Below are positions 8,668-18,900 of a stretch of 64,000 bases of DNA, piece by piece. The notes below the pieces were generated by a model. That model was not told the origin of the DNA and ran no database searches. It saw only the letters and a program-made list of their open reading frames with translations. Origin of the DNA: JAZKDW01 sp040387375 (GTDB taxonomy: Bacteria; Pseudomonadota; Gammaproteobacteria; Burkholderiales; Burkholderiaceae_D); the NCBI GenBank assembly GCA_040387375.1, contig JAZKDW010000010.1, forward strand, positions 62,001-126,000. The letters are read 5' to 3'. Within the stretch, counting starts at the first letter, position 1. Every line of letters starts with the position of its first letter. Both the position numbers and the translations under genes were made by a program.

Positions 8668-9909
8668 TCAGGCGAAGGTATCGACCAGTCCTTGCGTGCC
8701 GCCGGCCTGCTGGCCGCGCATGATGGGGAGTGGCGCCTCGACGACACTGCCGGACGCGGCCGAGCTGCGCGACAACTGGTGCGTGTCGGCATGTCCGCCG
8801 TGCTGTTGCTGTGTGCCCGCATTGACGCTGGTCTGGCCCATCCGGATGCCGGCATCGTCCAGCATCTCGCGCAGTTTCGGCAGCGCCGCTTCCAGCGCCT
8901 GGCGCACTTCCGGCTGTGCCGCCGTAAAGCTGATCGTGGCTTGATTGTTGACTACCGACAGCGCGACCTGCAGCGGGCCGAGATCGGGCGGATTGAGCGT
9001 CAGCGATGCGCTCGATTGCGCGCCTGCGGCCATCCAGACTACCTTTTGTCCGACCGCCTGGTCCCATCCGCTGGCGCCGACTTGCGGTCCGATCCGGTCG
9101 GCCTGAGGCACGTTGGCGGCCGGTGCGGTATTCATCGCTGCCTGCGGAACGGCCGGCGGCACGGCGGCAGGCTGGTTGCTGGCAGCGAGTTGCACGTCCG
9201 GCTCGCTGGCGCTGCTGCGCACGGCGGAAACCGGTGGCGAAACGGTGGTGGATTCCGCAGGCGTTGCGGTGTCGGAGAGCGCCGGCGCTGCGCTGGAAAG
9301 AGCGGGCTGGAAAGGCGTTGCGGGGGCAGAGCGGTGTCCCGAATCGGACACCGTGTTGTTTGTCAGCTTGGGCGTACTCCCTGGTATCGATGGCGTCACG
9401 GGCGCCGGTTCGTCTGCCTGCCGGGCGAGCCCGGATGCGGCAGCGATGGCGGGCGCGGGCAGGGCGGTTGCCGGTTCGTGCGCCGGCAATGCCGCGGCCG
9501 TCGCCGGAGTGATCAGGGTAGTGGCGGGATCCGCGGCGCTGGGTTCTGGCCGCAATTCCACCGGCAGCGCGGCCACTGCCGCAGCGGCGCCGGCTGTCAC
9601 CGCCGCTGCTGTCGGCTGGACTTCGGCGCCGCTCAGGTTCGTTACCAGCATGAGCAATTCCGCTGAAGCGCTTGCTGCCTCCACGTGATCCTCCCGGGTG
9701 TCCCACTCGTTCGTTTTGCCGGGCTTGCCGGCGGCATCGGCCTTGCCGCCTTCCGCCGGCTGGCGCTTGCCGGCGGCATCGAGCGCATCTTTTTTTGAAA
9801 TCTGGCGCGACAGCACCTCGCCAAACGGCGCACCGCCCGCATTCTGTCTTGACGCCGGCGCGGCGGCTGGCGGGCTGCCGATCGGATTCAGTATCGCGGG
9901 TGTCATCAT
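8668..9909 (-). CDS. fliK: Flagellar hook-length control protein FliK
   Basis: 413 aa. A low-complexity Ala/Pro/Thr-rich ruler region (about 1-280) is followed by the Flg_hook C-terminal domain (about 290-365), with SLTLNPPDLGPLQVALSV and the helix VRQALEAALPKLREMLDDAG. FliK is exported, measures the hook and switches FlhB specificity. It lies between fliJ (3-bp gap) and fliL. A long open frame in another phase covers the same strand but has no family features. The start is ATG 9909 or the adjacent 9906. Confidence 0.93.
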   Translation of the reverse strand: MMTPAILNPIGSPPAAAPASRQNAGGAPFGEVLSRQISKKDALDAAGKRQPAEGGKADAAGKPGKTNEWDTREDHVEAASASAELLMLVTNLSGAEVQPTAAAVTAGAAAAVAALPVELRPEPSAADPATTLITPATAAALPAHEPATALPAPAIAAASGLARQADEPAPVTPSIPGSTPKLTNNTVSDSGHRSAPATPFQPALSSAAPALSDTATPAESTTVSPPVSAVRSSASEPDVQLAASNQPAAVPPAVPQAAMNTAPAANVPQADRIGPQVGASGWDQAVGQKVVWMAAGAQSSASLTLNPPDLGPLQVALSVVNNQATISFTAAQPEVRQALEAALPKLREMLDDAGIRMGQTSVNAGTQQQHGGHADTHQLSRSSAASGSVVEAPLPIMRGQQAGGTQGLVDTFA

Positions 9910-9912
9910 GGT

Positions 9913-10353
9913 TTACCGTCTGTAAAGATGCCGTCTGGCGGCGTGTTCGTCGGTTTGTTTCTGGTCGTGCCGGATTTCCTGGTGCTGCCGCACCGTGCGG
10001 GCACGGGTGGCCAGCGTGCGGTAGGACATGCGCTTGCGTTCGCTGGCTTGCCACGCGCTGCGCTCCTGCTCGATACGCCTGCGCGCATCGCGCACCACCA
10101 ACTGCTGGCCGACAATTGCATCGTCGAGCTTGACCAGGAACAGCTGGAAATTGCGGCATTCCATTGCGGCCAGTCCGGCCGCCAGCTTTTCCTGCAGGCG
10201 CGCGCCGTACTCGTCGCGGTACTGCACCAGCAGGATGTGCTTCTGCTCGGCCTCGTCGGCGGCGGCGATGGCCCGTCCCAGCCGGCGGGCAGCGTCGTCG
10301 GTGTCTTTGGACGCCAGTTCGATCAGGGTCTCGATTGCGGAAGGGATGGCCAT
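9913..10353 (-). CDS. fliJ: Flagellar export chaperone/stalk protein FliJ
   Basis: 146 aa, almost entirely charged alpha-helical coiled coil (for example IETLIELASKDTDDAARRLG and RRRIEQERSAWQASERKRM), matching FliJ, the central stalk of the FliI ATPase ring. The location between fliI and fliK is canonical. The C-terminus is very basic and His/Gln-rich (HQEIRHDQKQTDEHAARRH). The gap to the fliI stop is 35 bp. Confidence 0.93.
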   Translation of the reverse strand: MAIPSAIETLIELASKDTDDAARRLGRAIAAADEAEQKHILLVQYRDEYGARLQEKLAAGLAAMECRNFQLFLVKLDDAIVGQQLVVRDARRRIEQERSAWQASERKRMSYRTLATRARTVRQHQEIRHDQKQTDEHAARRHLYRR

Positions 10354-10388
10354 ATTCGTCGATTATATTGTCGTCCGCACGCGGCCCA

Positions 10389-11789
10389 TCACTCGAATAG
10401 CGCGGCAAGTTGCCCCAAGCTCTCGGCTACGCCGGCCTGTTCATGTATGCCCTGCTGCAGGAAAGTCTCGATCCGCGGGTGCAGGGCGATTGCCTGGTCC
10501 AGCACCGGATCGCTGCCCGCGCTGTAGGCGCCGACGCTGATCAGGTCGCGGTTGCGCTGGTAGCGCGAGGTGAGCTGCTTCAGGCGGCGTGTGTGTTTCT
10601 GATGCTCCGCCGTCGTGATGTTGTGCATGGCGCGGCTGATCGATTGTTCGATGTCGATCGCCGGGTAGTGTCCGCTTTCGGCCAGCGTGCGATCGAGCAC
10701 GATATGGCCGTCGAGGATGGCGCGCGCGGCGTCAGCGATCGGATCCTGCTGGTCATCGCCTTCGGTCAGCACGGTATAAAACGCGGTGATCGAACCGCCA
10801 CCGCTCTTGCCGTTGCCGGCGCGTTCAACCAGGGCCGGCAGCTTGGCGAACACCGATGGCGGATAACCCTTGGTGGCGGGCGGTTCGCCGATGGCAAGCG
10901 CGATCTCGCGCTGCGCCATCGCGTAGCGCGTCAGCGAATCCATGATCAGAAGCACATGCTGGCCCTGGTCGCGGAAATGTTCGGCGATCGTGCTTGCATA
11001 AGCGGCACCCTGCAGCCGCATCAGCGCCGGCGTGTCGGCCGGCGCGGCTACCACCACCGAGCGCGCCAGGCCTTCCGGCCCGAGGATCTGTTCTATGAAT
11101 TCCTTGACCTCGCGGCCGCGTTCGCCGATCAGCCCGACCACGATCACGTCGGCGCTGGTGTAGCGCGCCATCATGCCGAGCAAAACGCTCTTGCCGACGC
11201 CGGAACCGGCAAACAGTCCCATGCGCTGTCCGCGTCCCACCGTCAGCATGCTGTTGATGGCACGCACGCCGACATCGAGAATATCCGTGATCGGCGCGCG
11301 CGCCAGCGGATTGCCGGCGCGGACGCTGAGCGGGCCGGTGTGCGCCGCGTGCAGCGGGTCAAGGTTGTCGAGCGGGCGGCCGGCGCCGTCCAGCACCCGG
11401 CCCAGTAATTCCGGACCTACCGGCAGATGCCGGCCGCGGTCGCTCATGCGGCGCCGCGCATGGGTGACGGCGCCGGGCGGCGGCAGCCTGTTGGCGGTGT
11501 CCGCCGGAAATACCTGGGCGCCGGGAACGATGCCTTCGACATCGCTGTGCGGCATCAGCAGCAGGCGGTCATTTTCGAAACCGACGACTTCCGCTTCCAG
11601 CGCCGCGCCATTGGCCAGCGGTATGGTGCAGGCGCTGCCGACCGCGAGCTTGAGACCCACGGCCTCCATCACCAGGCCGGCAACACGGGTGACGCGCCCC
11701 GAAACCCGCATCGGCTCGGCCAGCGCGAGCAGCGCGGAGCAATCGCGCAGGTAAGTTTGCCAGTGCGGGCCGGCGGGCGTGGATGTCAC
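10389..11789 (-). CDS. fliI: Flagellum-specific export ATPase FliI
   Basis: 466 aa from a GTG at 11789. It has the Walker A motif AGSGVGKS, the Walker B region HVLLIMDSLTRYA and the F1-ATPase-like GERGREVKEFI and PATKGYPPSVFAKLP segments. FliI forms a hexamer that powers or regulates substrate entry into the export gate. The GTG overlaps the fliH stop as GTGA; the longer upstream frame is antisense-like fliH sequence, and the resulting length agrees with the 457 aa of enterobacterial FliI. Confidence 0.96.
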   Translation of the reverse strand: MTSTPAGPHWQTYLRDCSALLALAEPMRVSGRVTRVAGLVMEAVGLKLAVGSACTIPLANGAALEAEVVGFENDRLLLMPHSDVEGIVPGAQVFPADTANRLPPPGAVTHARRRMSDRGRHLPVGPELLGRVLDGAGRPLDNLDPLHAAHTGPLSVRAGNPLARAPITDILDVGVRAINSMLTVGRGQRMGLFAGSGVGKSVLLGMMARYTSADVIVVGLIGERGREVKEFIEQILGPEGLARSVVVAAPADTPALMRLQGAAYASTIAEHFRDQGQHVLLIMDSLTRYAMAQREIALAIGEPPATKGYPPSVFAKLPALVERAGNGKSGGGSITAFYTVLTEGDDQQDPIADAARAILDGHIVLDRTLAESGHYPAIDIEQSISRAMHNITTAEHQKHTRRLKQLTSRYQRNRDLISVGAYSAGSDPVLDQAIALHPRIETFLQQGIHEQAGVAESLGQLAALFE

Positions 11790-12460
11790 GGCGCCAGCCA
11801 GTCCGCGTTCTGGCCCAATGCCGCGGCCAGGCGTTGCCAGCGTGTCGCCAGCGTGCCGTCGATCTGGTTGCTGGCGGTTTCGACCCGGCAACCGCCGCGT
11901 TCGAGATGGGTATCTTCGACCAGCCGCCAGCCGGCCATGCCGAGTTCGTTGCCCATGTGTTCCCTGACTAGCGCCGCATCGTCCGGATGCAGGAACAGCA
12001 GGGCCGGTAGTTGCAGACTGGGCAGGTAATGCACGGCTTCGCCGACGATGGGCAGCACCAGTTCCGGACGTACGGCGAGCGCCGATTTCAGCATTGCGCG
12101 CGCCAGGTCGAGCGCCAGCGTCAACAGCTCCTCGGCCATCCGCTGCCCGGATTGCGCGACGGCGGAGCCGAGGCTGGCGGCGATCTGCTGCAGATGGATT
12201 TGTTCCTGCGCGGCCTGGGCGCGGCCTTGCTCCAGCCCTTCGGCCAGCCCGGCCGCATGGCCTTCCGCCAAGCCTTCAAGGCGCGCCAGTTCGCGTACGA
12301 TTGCCATCTGTTGCGCGGCCATCGCCAGCGCTTGCGCATGTGCCGCCGCCACGCCGGGATCGGCCTTGACCGGCGCCGGCGCCGGCGGTTCGGTATCGAA
12401 GGAGGCCATTTCCCAGCGCTGGTAGGCGCTCTGCTGCGCTTTCGGCAGTGCGTTAGACAT
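11786..12460 (-). CDS. fliH: Flagellar assembly protein FliH
   Basis: 224 aa. It has a variable Ala/Pro-rich N-terminus, a central coiled coil with the glycine-spaced pattern typical of FliH (EGLAEGHAAGLAEGLEQGRA) and a C-terminal FliH/V-ATPase E-like domain ending with the QNADWLAP tail. It binds FliI and links it to FliN. The ATG at 12460 overlaps the fliG 3' end by 8 bp. Confidence 0.95.
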   Translation of the reverse strand: MSNALPKAQQSAYQRWEMASFDTEPPAPAPVKADPGVAAAHAQALAMAAQQMAIVRELARLEGLAEGHAAGLAEGLEQGRAQAAQEQIHLQQIAASLGSAVAQSGQRMAEELLTLALDLARAMLKSALAVRPELVLPIVGEAVHYLPSLQLPALLFLHPDDAALVREHMGNELGMAGWRLVEDTHLERGGCRVETASNQIDGTLATRWQRLAAALGQNADWLAP

Positions 12461-13445
12461 AAGCGTCGGTGCCTCTTGCGCCTAGCGTGATCTTGCCTTC
12501 GTCGGCCATGGTGCGCACGATCTGCATGATGGCTTTCTGCTGCGTTTCGACTTCGGACAACAGCACCGGTCCCTTCGCTTCTAGATCCTCGCGCATCATT
12601 TCGGCGGCGCGTTCCGACATGTTCTTGAATATCTTGTCGCGCAACTCCTGGCTTGCGCCCTTGAGGGCGGTGATCAGCGAATCGGATTCGACTTCGCGCA
12701 GGATCAGCTGGATGTTGCGGTCCTCGATGTTGACGATGCTGTCGAAGATGAACATCTCGTCCATGATTTTCTGCGCCATGTCGGCGTCATAATTCTTGAG
12801 CGTGTTCATCACCGAGGTTTCGCTTTCGCCGCTCAGGAAGTTGAGGATTTCCGCGGTTGCCTGGATGCCGCCCATCGGTTTCTTGAAACCCTTGTTCCCG
12901 GTCAGCAGGCGGGTCAGCGCTTCGTTCAGTTCATCCAGCGCCGCTGGCTGGACACCATCGAGCGTGGCGATGCGCAGCACCGCGTCATTGCGCAGGCTTT
13001 CGCTGAAATGGTTCATCACCTCGCATGCATGATAGGGCTCGAGATGGACCAGGATGGTGGCGATGATTTGCGGATGTTCGTTGCGTATCAGTTCCGACAC
13101 TGATTTTGCATCCATCCACTTCAGGCTTTCGATGCCGCCGGTCTCGCGCGTGCCGAGGATCCGGTTCAGCAGCGAGGCGGCCTTGTCGTCTCCCAGCGCC
13201 TTGATCAGCACATTGCGGATATAGTCGTCCGAGTTGAGGCCGAACGAGGTATTCTGCGCGGTCTCGGTATAAAAATCATCGAGCACTTCTTCCAGTTCGT
13301 CGCTCATCACCGATTTCATCGACGACATGGAAACGCCCAGCTTCTGCACTTCGCGCGGGTCGAGAAATTTCATGACTTCCGCCGCCTCATCCTCGCCCAG
13401 CGCGAGCATCAGGATGGCTGCCTTCTTGATGCCGATCTCACTCAA
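12453..13445 (-). CDS. fliG: Flagellar motor switch protein FliG
   Basis: 330 aa. N-terminal, middle (EHPQIIATILVHLEP) and C-terminal domains are complete; the C-terminal motor region includes MFIFDSIVNIEDRNIQLILR with the charged residues that face the stator. The only start giving a full-length protein is TTG at 13445, which overlaps the fliF stop by 8 bp, so translation is probably coupled to fliF. The next in-frame ATG would remove the first helix. Confidence 0.96.
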   Translation of the reverse strand: MSEIGIKKAAILMLALGEDEAAEVMKFLDPREVQKLGVSMSSMKSVMSDELEEVLDDFYTETAQNTSFGLNSDDYIRNVLIKALGDDKAASLLNRILGTRETGGIESLKWMDAKSVSELIRNEHPQIIATILVHLEPYHACEVMNHFSESLRNDAVLRIATLDGVQPAALDELNEALTRLLTGNKGFKKPMGGIQATAEILNFLSGESETSVMNTLKNYDADMAQKIMDEMFIFDSIVNIEDRNIQLILREVESDSLITALKGASQELRDKIFKNMSERAAEMMREDLEAKGPVLLSEVETQQKAIMQIVRTMADEGKITLGARGTDAYV

Positions 13446-15087
13446 TTCCGCCCACCCATTCCTTGATCACGTTGGCCACTACTTTCGGGTCCTGCCTTGC
13501 CAGCCGCCGGGCCGCGTCCAGGTTTTCCTGGTAGGTGCGCGGCGGGACGGGTGGTTCCGGCGCGATCGCCGGCACCGGTTCCGGCTGCTGGAGTTGCACC
13601 ACGGCGTCACTGTGGTCGACTAATGCGGGCTGCATGGCGGTGCTGTCCGACAGCGTTTTCAGCATCGGCTTCAGATGGCCCAGGTAAAGATAGAGCAACA
13701 CCAGCGCAGCGATCAGGTATTTGCCGATGGTGATGGCGAGGTCGGTTGCGCCCGGCCGTTCCCACAGCGGCAGGTTGGCGATTTTTTCCGGTTCGGCGCG
13801 GGCGAAGGGGCTGTTTGCGACACTGAGCGTATCGCCCCGTGCCTGGCTGTAGCCCATCGCCTGTTTCACCAGTTCCGTGATCTGCGCTTTTTCCGGCTCG
13901 GTCAAGGCTTTCATCACAAGCTTGCCGGCCTTGTCGGTTTCCTGCCTGTAGTTGACGACTACCGCCACCGAAAGGCGCTTCAGGCCGCCCATGGGCTGCT
14001 GCACGTAGCGGATGGTCTTGTCGACTTCATAGTTGACGGTGGTGTCCTTTTGCATCGGACCCGATGGCGCCAGCGCGGCAGGGGTGGCCGGCGCGGCGGT
14101 CAGCGGTGCGGATGCCGGCGCAGGCGGCTGGTTGGAGAGCGCGCCCGGCACGCCGGCGGCCTGCGTGCGTCCGCCACTCTGCGACTCGCTCGATTGCTGG
14201 CTGCGGATCGCGGCCGCATCGGCCGCCTGGTTGGGCTTGTAGATTTCCGCCGCCTGTTCGGTATGCGAAAAATCGACTTCGGCGGTGGCTTCCGCGCGCA
14301 CGTTATCGGGGCCGACGAGCGGGGCGATGATGGATTCGATGCGCCGACTGATGTTCTGCTGCAGCTCCTGCACGTATTTCAGCTGCGACGGATCGAGCGT
14401 ATTGGTGCTGGCCGGCTTGTCGGGCGACGAGATCAGGCTGCCGTTCTGGTCGACCACAGTGACGTTGCGGGCCGGCAGGTCGGGGACGCTGCTGGCGACC
14501 AGATGCACGATGGCGCTGACCTGCTGCTGGTCCAGCGTACGGCCGGGATGCAGGTTCAGCAGCACCGATGCGGTGGGTTTCTGCTGGTCGCGCACAAATA
14601 CCGATGCCTTGGGCAGCGCCAGGTGCACGCGCGCTGACTGCACCGCCGCGATCGACTGAATCGATCGCGCCAGCTCGCCTTCCAGCGCGCGCTGGAAATT
14701 CACCTGTTCGAGGAACTGGGACACGCCAAGCTTCTGGTTTTCCATCAGCTCGAAGCCGACGCTGCCGCCCTTGGGCAATCCTTGCGACGCCAGTTTCAGG
14801 CGCGCGTCGTGCACATCGGTAGCTGGCACCAGGATGGCGCCGCCGCCTTCGGCGAACTTGTACGGTATGTTCAACTGCTGCAGGGAAGCGACGATCGCGC
14901 CGCCGTCGCGGTCCGAGAAATTCGAGAACAGCACGCGGTAGTCGGGCTTCTGGCTCCACATCAGTATGGCGGCCATGATCGCGATCACGCCGGCTACGCC
15001 CAGCATCAGGAATATTTTCCGGGCGCCCGGCGTGCGCGCAAGCTGCATCAGGCCGGGCGCCGGGGCGAAGTCGGCTTCTACCGCCAT
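13438..15087 (-). CDS. fliF: Flagellar MS-ring protein FliF
   Basis: 549 aa, matching the 552 aa of enterobacterial FliF. It has a first transmembrane helix (about 25-45), ring-building motifs (PDYRVLFSNFSDRDGGAI, GLPKGGSVGFELMENQKLG, ALEGELARSIQSI), a Ser/Ala/Pro-rich loop, a second transmembrane helix near residue 470 and the FliG-binding tail. The frame opens earlier, with an ATG at 15174, but codons between 15174 and 15087 are AT-rich in third positions, unlike the body of the gene, so the start MAVEADFAP at 15087 is preferred. Confidence 0.93.
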   Translation of the reverse strand: MAVEADFAPAPGLMQLARTPGARKIFLMLGVAGVIAIMAAILMWSQKPDYRVLFSNFSDRDGGAIVASLQQLNIPYKFAEGGGAILVPATDVHDARLKLASQGLPKGGSVGFELMENQKLGVSQFLEQVNFQRALEGELARSIQSIAAVQSARVHLALPKASVFVRDQQKPTASVLLNLHPGRTLDQQQVSAIVHLVASSVPDLPARNVTVVDQNGSLISSPDKPASTNTLDPSQLKYVQELQQNISRRIESIIAPLVGPDNVRAEATAEVDFSHTEQAAEIYKPNQAADAAAIRSQQSSESQSGGRTQAAGVPGALSNQPPAPASAPLTAAPATPAALAPSGPMQKDTTVNYEVDKTIRYVQQPMGGLKRLSVAVVVNYRQETDKAGKLVMKALTEPEKAQITELVKQAMGYSQARGDTLSVANSPFARAEPEKIANLPLWERPGATDLAITIGKYLIAALVLLYLYLGHLKPMLKTLSDSTAMQPALVDHSDAVVQLQQPEPVPAIAPEPPVPPRTYQENLDAARRLARQDPKVVANVIKEWVGGIE

Positions 15088-15296
15088 GGCTTGCTTGCGG
15101 CGTTGCGGCCGTTCAGGATGATTGTCGGGTTCAATTGCTTCTCGTTGATTCCAGAGTTTAGTGGCCACTGGCATTATCGAGGTGCGCCCGATTTTCAATC
15201 GTCCGATCAGAGCGTTATTCCCGCGCCTTATCGCCGGCCGGCCGGCGGGCCTGCATGCTATCGTCACCGTTCATGATTTGAATGGAGCAGTGCGAC
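15088..15296. promoter_or_regulatory. Divergent fliF/fliE intergenic region with a 16-bp perfect palindrome
   Basis: This 209-bp stretch should hold promoters for fliE (plus) and the fliF operon (minus). A perfect 16-bp palindrome, CGCCGGCCGGCCGGCG, lies at 15232-15247. No convincing sigma-28 or sigma-54 element was found, so the promoters are probably of the class driven by sigma-70 with an activator. The role of the palindrome (operator or structural) is unknown. Confidence 0.4.
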
Positions 15297-15632
15297 ATGA
15301 CAGGGATCGATACCAGCAGGATCGAGGCGATGGTGGGGCAATTGAAGGCGGCCGCGGCGCGCGCGCAGGGGGCGATTGATCCGCTGCAGGGGGAAAAAAC
15401 GGCAGGCAAGCTGGACTTCGCCGCTGCGCTGAAGGCCTCGCTCGATCAGGTCAGCGACACGCAGCAGAAGGCGCAGCAGCTCGGCCAGCGCTTTGTGCTC
15501 GGGGATGACAGCGTGAATTTGTCGGACGTGATGATTTCGATGCAGAAGGCCAGCATTTCATTCCAGGCCACCGTGCAGGTGCGTAACAAGCTGGTGTCTG
15601 CTTATCAGGACATGATGAACATGCAGGTATAG
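15297..15632 (+). CDS. fliE: Flagellar hook-basal body protein FliE
   Basis: 111 aa. The C-terminal half (VNLSDVMISMQKASISFQAT, VRNKLVSAYQDMMNMQV) is the conserved FliE domain that joins the MS ring to the rod. The ATG at 15297 (MTGIDTSRIEAM) was chosen because it has a GGAG ribosome-binding site 8 nt upstream; the earlier ATG at 15282 overlaps that site. Divergent orientation relative to fliF is common in Burkholderiales. The metal-resistance island begins directly after its stop. Confidence 0.95.
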   Translation: MTGIDTSRIEAMVGQLKAAAARAQGAIDPLQGEKTAGKLDFAAALKASLDQVSDTQQKAQQLGQRFVLGDDSVNLSDVMISMQKASISFQATVQVRNKLVSAYQDMMNMQV

Positions 15633-15811
15633 GTGAAACTTCAGGATCGCCTCCGGCAGGTCGGCTTTGCCGTCTTTGCCCCGGGCCAGGCGGGCTTCCC
15701 ATGCATGCTTCAGGTACGGCAGCATGATCCCGCCGAACTCAGCCGCGACGTCCGTCAGCGCGATGAAGCCGACGTCGCTGGCCACTTCCGGCTTTTCCTT
15801 CGGGCACGCTC
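15633..15811 (-). pseudogene. Unidentified coding remnant at the left edge of the czc island
   Basis: On the minus strand this stretch has an open frame with strong GC bias at third codon positions and protein-like sequence (SDVGFIALTDVAAEFGGIM, YLKHAWEARLARGKDGKADL). The frame continues into antisense fliE, where it loses meaning. No start codon belongs to it, because it is joined directly to the truncated czcD start. I do not recognise the family. It looks like a gene fragment brought in or left by a recombination event. Confidence 0.4.
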
Positions 15812-15901
15812 CTAACCCGTCATCAGCGCCAGGGCAAGCCATAACGCGCGTTCGTTGCCGTTCCCGGGGATGGCATGCGTGTGTCCGGCGCCCATCGTCA
15901 T
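15812..15901 (-). pseudogene. czcD: Truncated czcD (cation diffusion facilitator N-terminus)
   Basis: A 29-codon frame begins with ATG at 15901, overlapping the czcA stop as ATGA. Its product, with MTMGAGHTHAIPGNGNERAL and then LALALMTG, matches the start of CzcD-type cation diffusion facilitators (typically MGAGHSH...NER...LALALT), then meets TAG at 15812-15814. The rest of the roughly 300-aa transporter is absent and unrelated sequence follows, so this is a 3' truncation at a breakpoint. czcD directly downstream of czcA is the order in Cupriavidus-type clusters. Confidence 0.7.
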
Positions 15902-18900
15902 GCTCCCTTGCCCGAGACCGACCAGCGCCATCTTTTCCACAGCGCAGGCCGCTTGACCGGCTGGTGAAGGCCGAGGTCGTCGACGACCTCTTCCGGGTCA
16001 CGACGATGCGCCAGTTGATACAGCAGCGGCAATACCAGCAAGGTCAGGATCGTCGACGACAGGATGCCGCCGATGACAACCGTCGCCAGCGGGCGCTGGA
16101 CCTCGGCGCCGGTGCCGGTCGCAATCGCCATCGGCACGAAGCCGAGCGACGCGACCAGCGCCGTCATCAGAACCGGTCGCAAGCGGGTCAGCGCACCTTC
16201 ATGAATGGCGCTGTCCAGCGAGCGTCCTTCTTCGCGCAGGTTGCGAATGAAAGAAATCATGACCAGGCCGTTGAGCACCGCCACCCCGGACAGCGCAATG
16301 AAACCGACGGCCGCCGAGATCGACAGCGGAATCCCCCGCATCCACAGGGCAATGATGCCGCCGGTCAGCGCAAACGGAATGCCGGTGAATACGAGGATGC
16401 CATCCTTGAGGTTGTTGAACATCGCAAACAGCAGCGTCAACACCAGCAGCAAGGCGACCGGTACCACGATCTGCAGGCGCTTGGCAGCCGACTGCAGGTT
16501 TTCGAACTGGCCGCCCCATGTGGTCCAATACCCGGCAGGCACCTTCACCTGCTGCCGGATCTGCTGTTCTGCATCGGCGACAAATGAACCGAGGTCACGC
16601 CCGCGTACATTGGCGCTGACGACAATGCGTCGTTTTCCGTTTTCGCGGCTGATCTGGTTCGGGCCCGGCGCCAGTTCGATACTGGCGATTTCGCCCAGCG
16701 GAAGGTAACTGGTCTGCTGGCCATTGCCCGCCGCCGACGGCAATGGAATCGGCAAGCGCTTGAGTGCTTCGAGGTCGCTGCGCAGGTATTCGGGCAAGCG
16801 CACGATGATGTCGAAGCGCCGATCGCCCTGGAACAGCGTGCCGGTTTCCCGGCCGCCGATCGCCATTGCGATGTTGTCTTGCACATCGCCGATGTTGAGT
16901 CCGTAGCGTGCGGTCTTTTCCCGATCGATGTTTACCGTCAGCATCGGCAGGCCGGTGGTTTGCTCGACCTTGACTTCGGCCGCGCCCGGGATCTTTTGCA
17001 TCACTGCCGCGATGGAATTGGCCGTGGCGTTGAGCGTTTCCATTTCATCGCCAAACACCTTGACCGCGACATCGCTGCGCACGCCGGAAATCAATTCATT
17101 GAAGCGCAGCTGAATCGGCTGGGAAAATTCGTAATTGCTGCCCGGGATCTTGTTCACGGTCGCCTGCACGGCGGCGAGCAATTCGTCGCGCGTCTTCCGC
17201 GGCGCCGGCCATTGATCGACCGGCTTCAACATGATGTAGCCGTCTGAAATATTGGGCGGCATCGGATCGGACGCGACTTCTGCGGTGCCGGTGCGGGCGA
17301 ACACCCGTTCAATTTCCGGAAACTCGGCCTTGAGCGTGCGTTCCAGTTGCTGCTGCATCGCCACCGACTGCGACAGGCTGGTGCCCGGAATGCGCAGCGC
17401 CTGGATCGCAAAGTCGCCTTCATTGAGGTTCGGCACGAACTCGCTGCCCAGCCGCGAGCCGATCAATGCCGACAGGACCAGCACCGCGGCCACGAACGTC
17501 AGCACCACCGGCTTGTTGGCCATGACCCGCGCCAGCAGCGGTTCATAGGCGCGCGTGGCCACCCGCATCAACGGGTTTTCCTTTTCATTCACCTTGTTGC
17601 CGATGAACAGCGCGACGGCCGCGGGAATGAAGGTCACCGACAGAATCATCGCACCCAGCAAGGCAAGCACCACCGTGAATGCCATCGGGTGAAACATCTT
17701 CCCTTCGACCCCGGTCAGCGCAAAGATCGGCAGGTACACGATCATGATGATCAGCTGGCCGAACAGCAGCGGTCGCCTTGCCTCGCGCGACGCCGCAAAC
17801 ACTTCATGAAACCGTTCGGCTCGGGTGAGCGGCCGGCCGAGGCGCGACTGCGCATGCGCCAGTCGTCGCACGCAGTTTTCGACAATCACCACGGCGCCGT
17901 CGATGATGATGCCGAAGTCCAGTGCACCCAGGCTCAGCAGGTTGGCGCTGATGTGGTTCGACACCATGCCGGTGAAGGTGAACAGCATCGCCAGCGGAAT
18001 GACGGCGGCGGTGATCAGCGCGGCGCGGATATTGCCGAGAAACAGGAACAGCACCGCGATGACCAGTACCGCTCCTTCGACCAGGTTTTTCTTGACGGTA
18101 TTGATCGCCTTGTCCACCAGCACGGTGCGGTCATAGACGGTGATCGCATGGATACCGTCGGGCAGTGTGCGGTTGATCTCGACCATTTTCCTGTCGACCG
18201 CTTGCGATACCGCGCGGCTGTTTTGCCCGATCAGCATGAACACCGTGCCGAGCACTACTTCACGGCCATTCTCGGTGGCGGCGCCCGTGCGCAATTCCCG
18301 GCCGACCTCGACCTCGGCCACATCGCGAATGCGGATCGGCACACCCTGGACAGTGCCGAGGATGATGTTGCGGATATCTTCCATCGAGCGTACCTGGCCC
18401 GGCGCGCGGATCAGGTATTGTTCACCGCGCTTTTCGATGTAGCCGGCGCCGACGTTGCCGTTGTTGCGTTCCAGTGCGGTCACCACATGCTGCAGGGTCA
18501 GGCCGTACGACGCGAGCTTTTCCGGCGTTGGCGCAACATGGTATTGCTTCGCGTAGCCGCCGATCGAGTTGATCTCCGTGACGCCGGCGACGTTGCGCAG
18601 CTGCGGCTTGATCAGCCAGTCCTGAATCTCGCGCAGATCGGTCGGCGTGTACGGTGTGCCGTCGGGCTTTTTGGCGCCCTCCCTGGCTTCGACGGTCCAC
18701 AGGTAGATTTCACCCAGGCCGGTCGAGATCGGCCCCATCGCCGGGTCGATGCCGGCCGGCAGGCGGCTCTTCGCGTCCTGGATGCGCTCATTGACCAGCT
18801 GGCGGGCAAAGTAGATGTCGGTGCCATCCTTGAAGATCACCGTAACTTGTGACAGGCCGTAGCGCGACAGTGAGCGCGTTTGATCCAGGTGCGGCAGGCC

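Noticed and set aside
8561..10408. A 615-codon open frame on the minus strand
   Set aside because: It covers fliK and fliJ in another phase. Those two have clear family domains, and this frame has low-complexity Arg/Gly/Ala composition typical of GC-rich shadow frames.
13438..15174. Longer fliF start at ATG 15174
   Set aside because: The extra 29 codons are AT-rich in third positions and have no ribosome-binding site; the 549-aa form matches family length.
17347..18852. A 501-codon plus-strand frame
   Set aside because: Antisense to czcA; His/Arg/Gln-rich composition is a reverse-complement effect.
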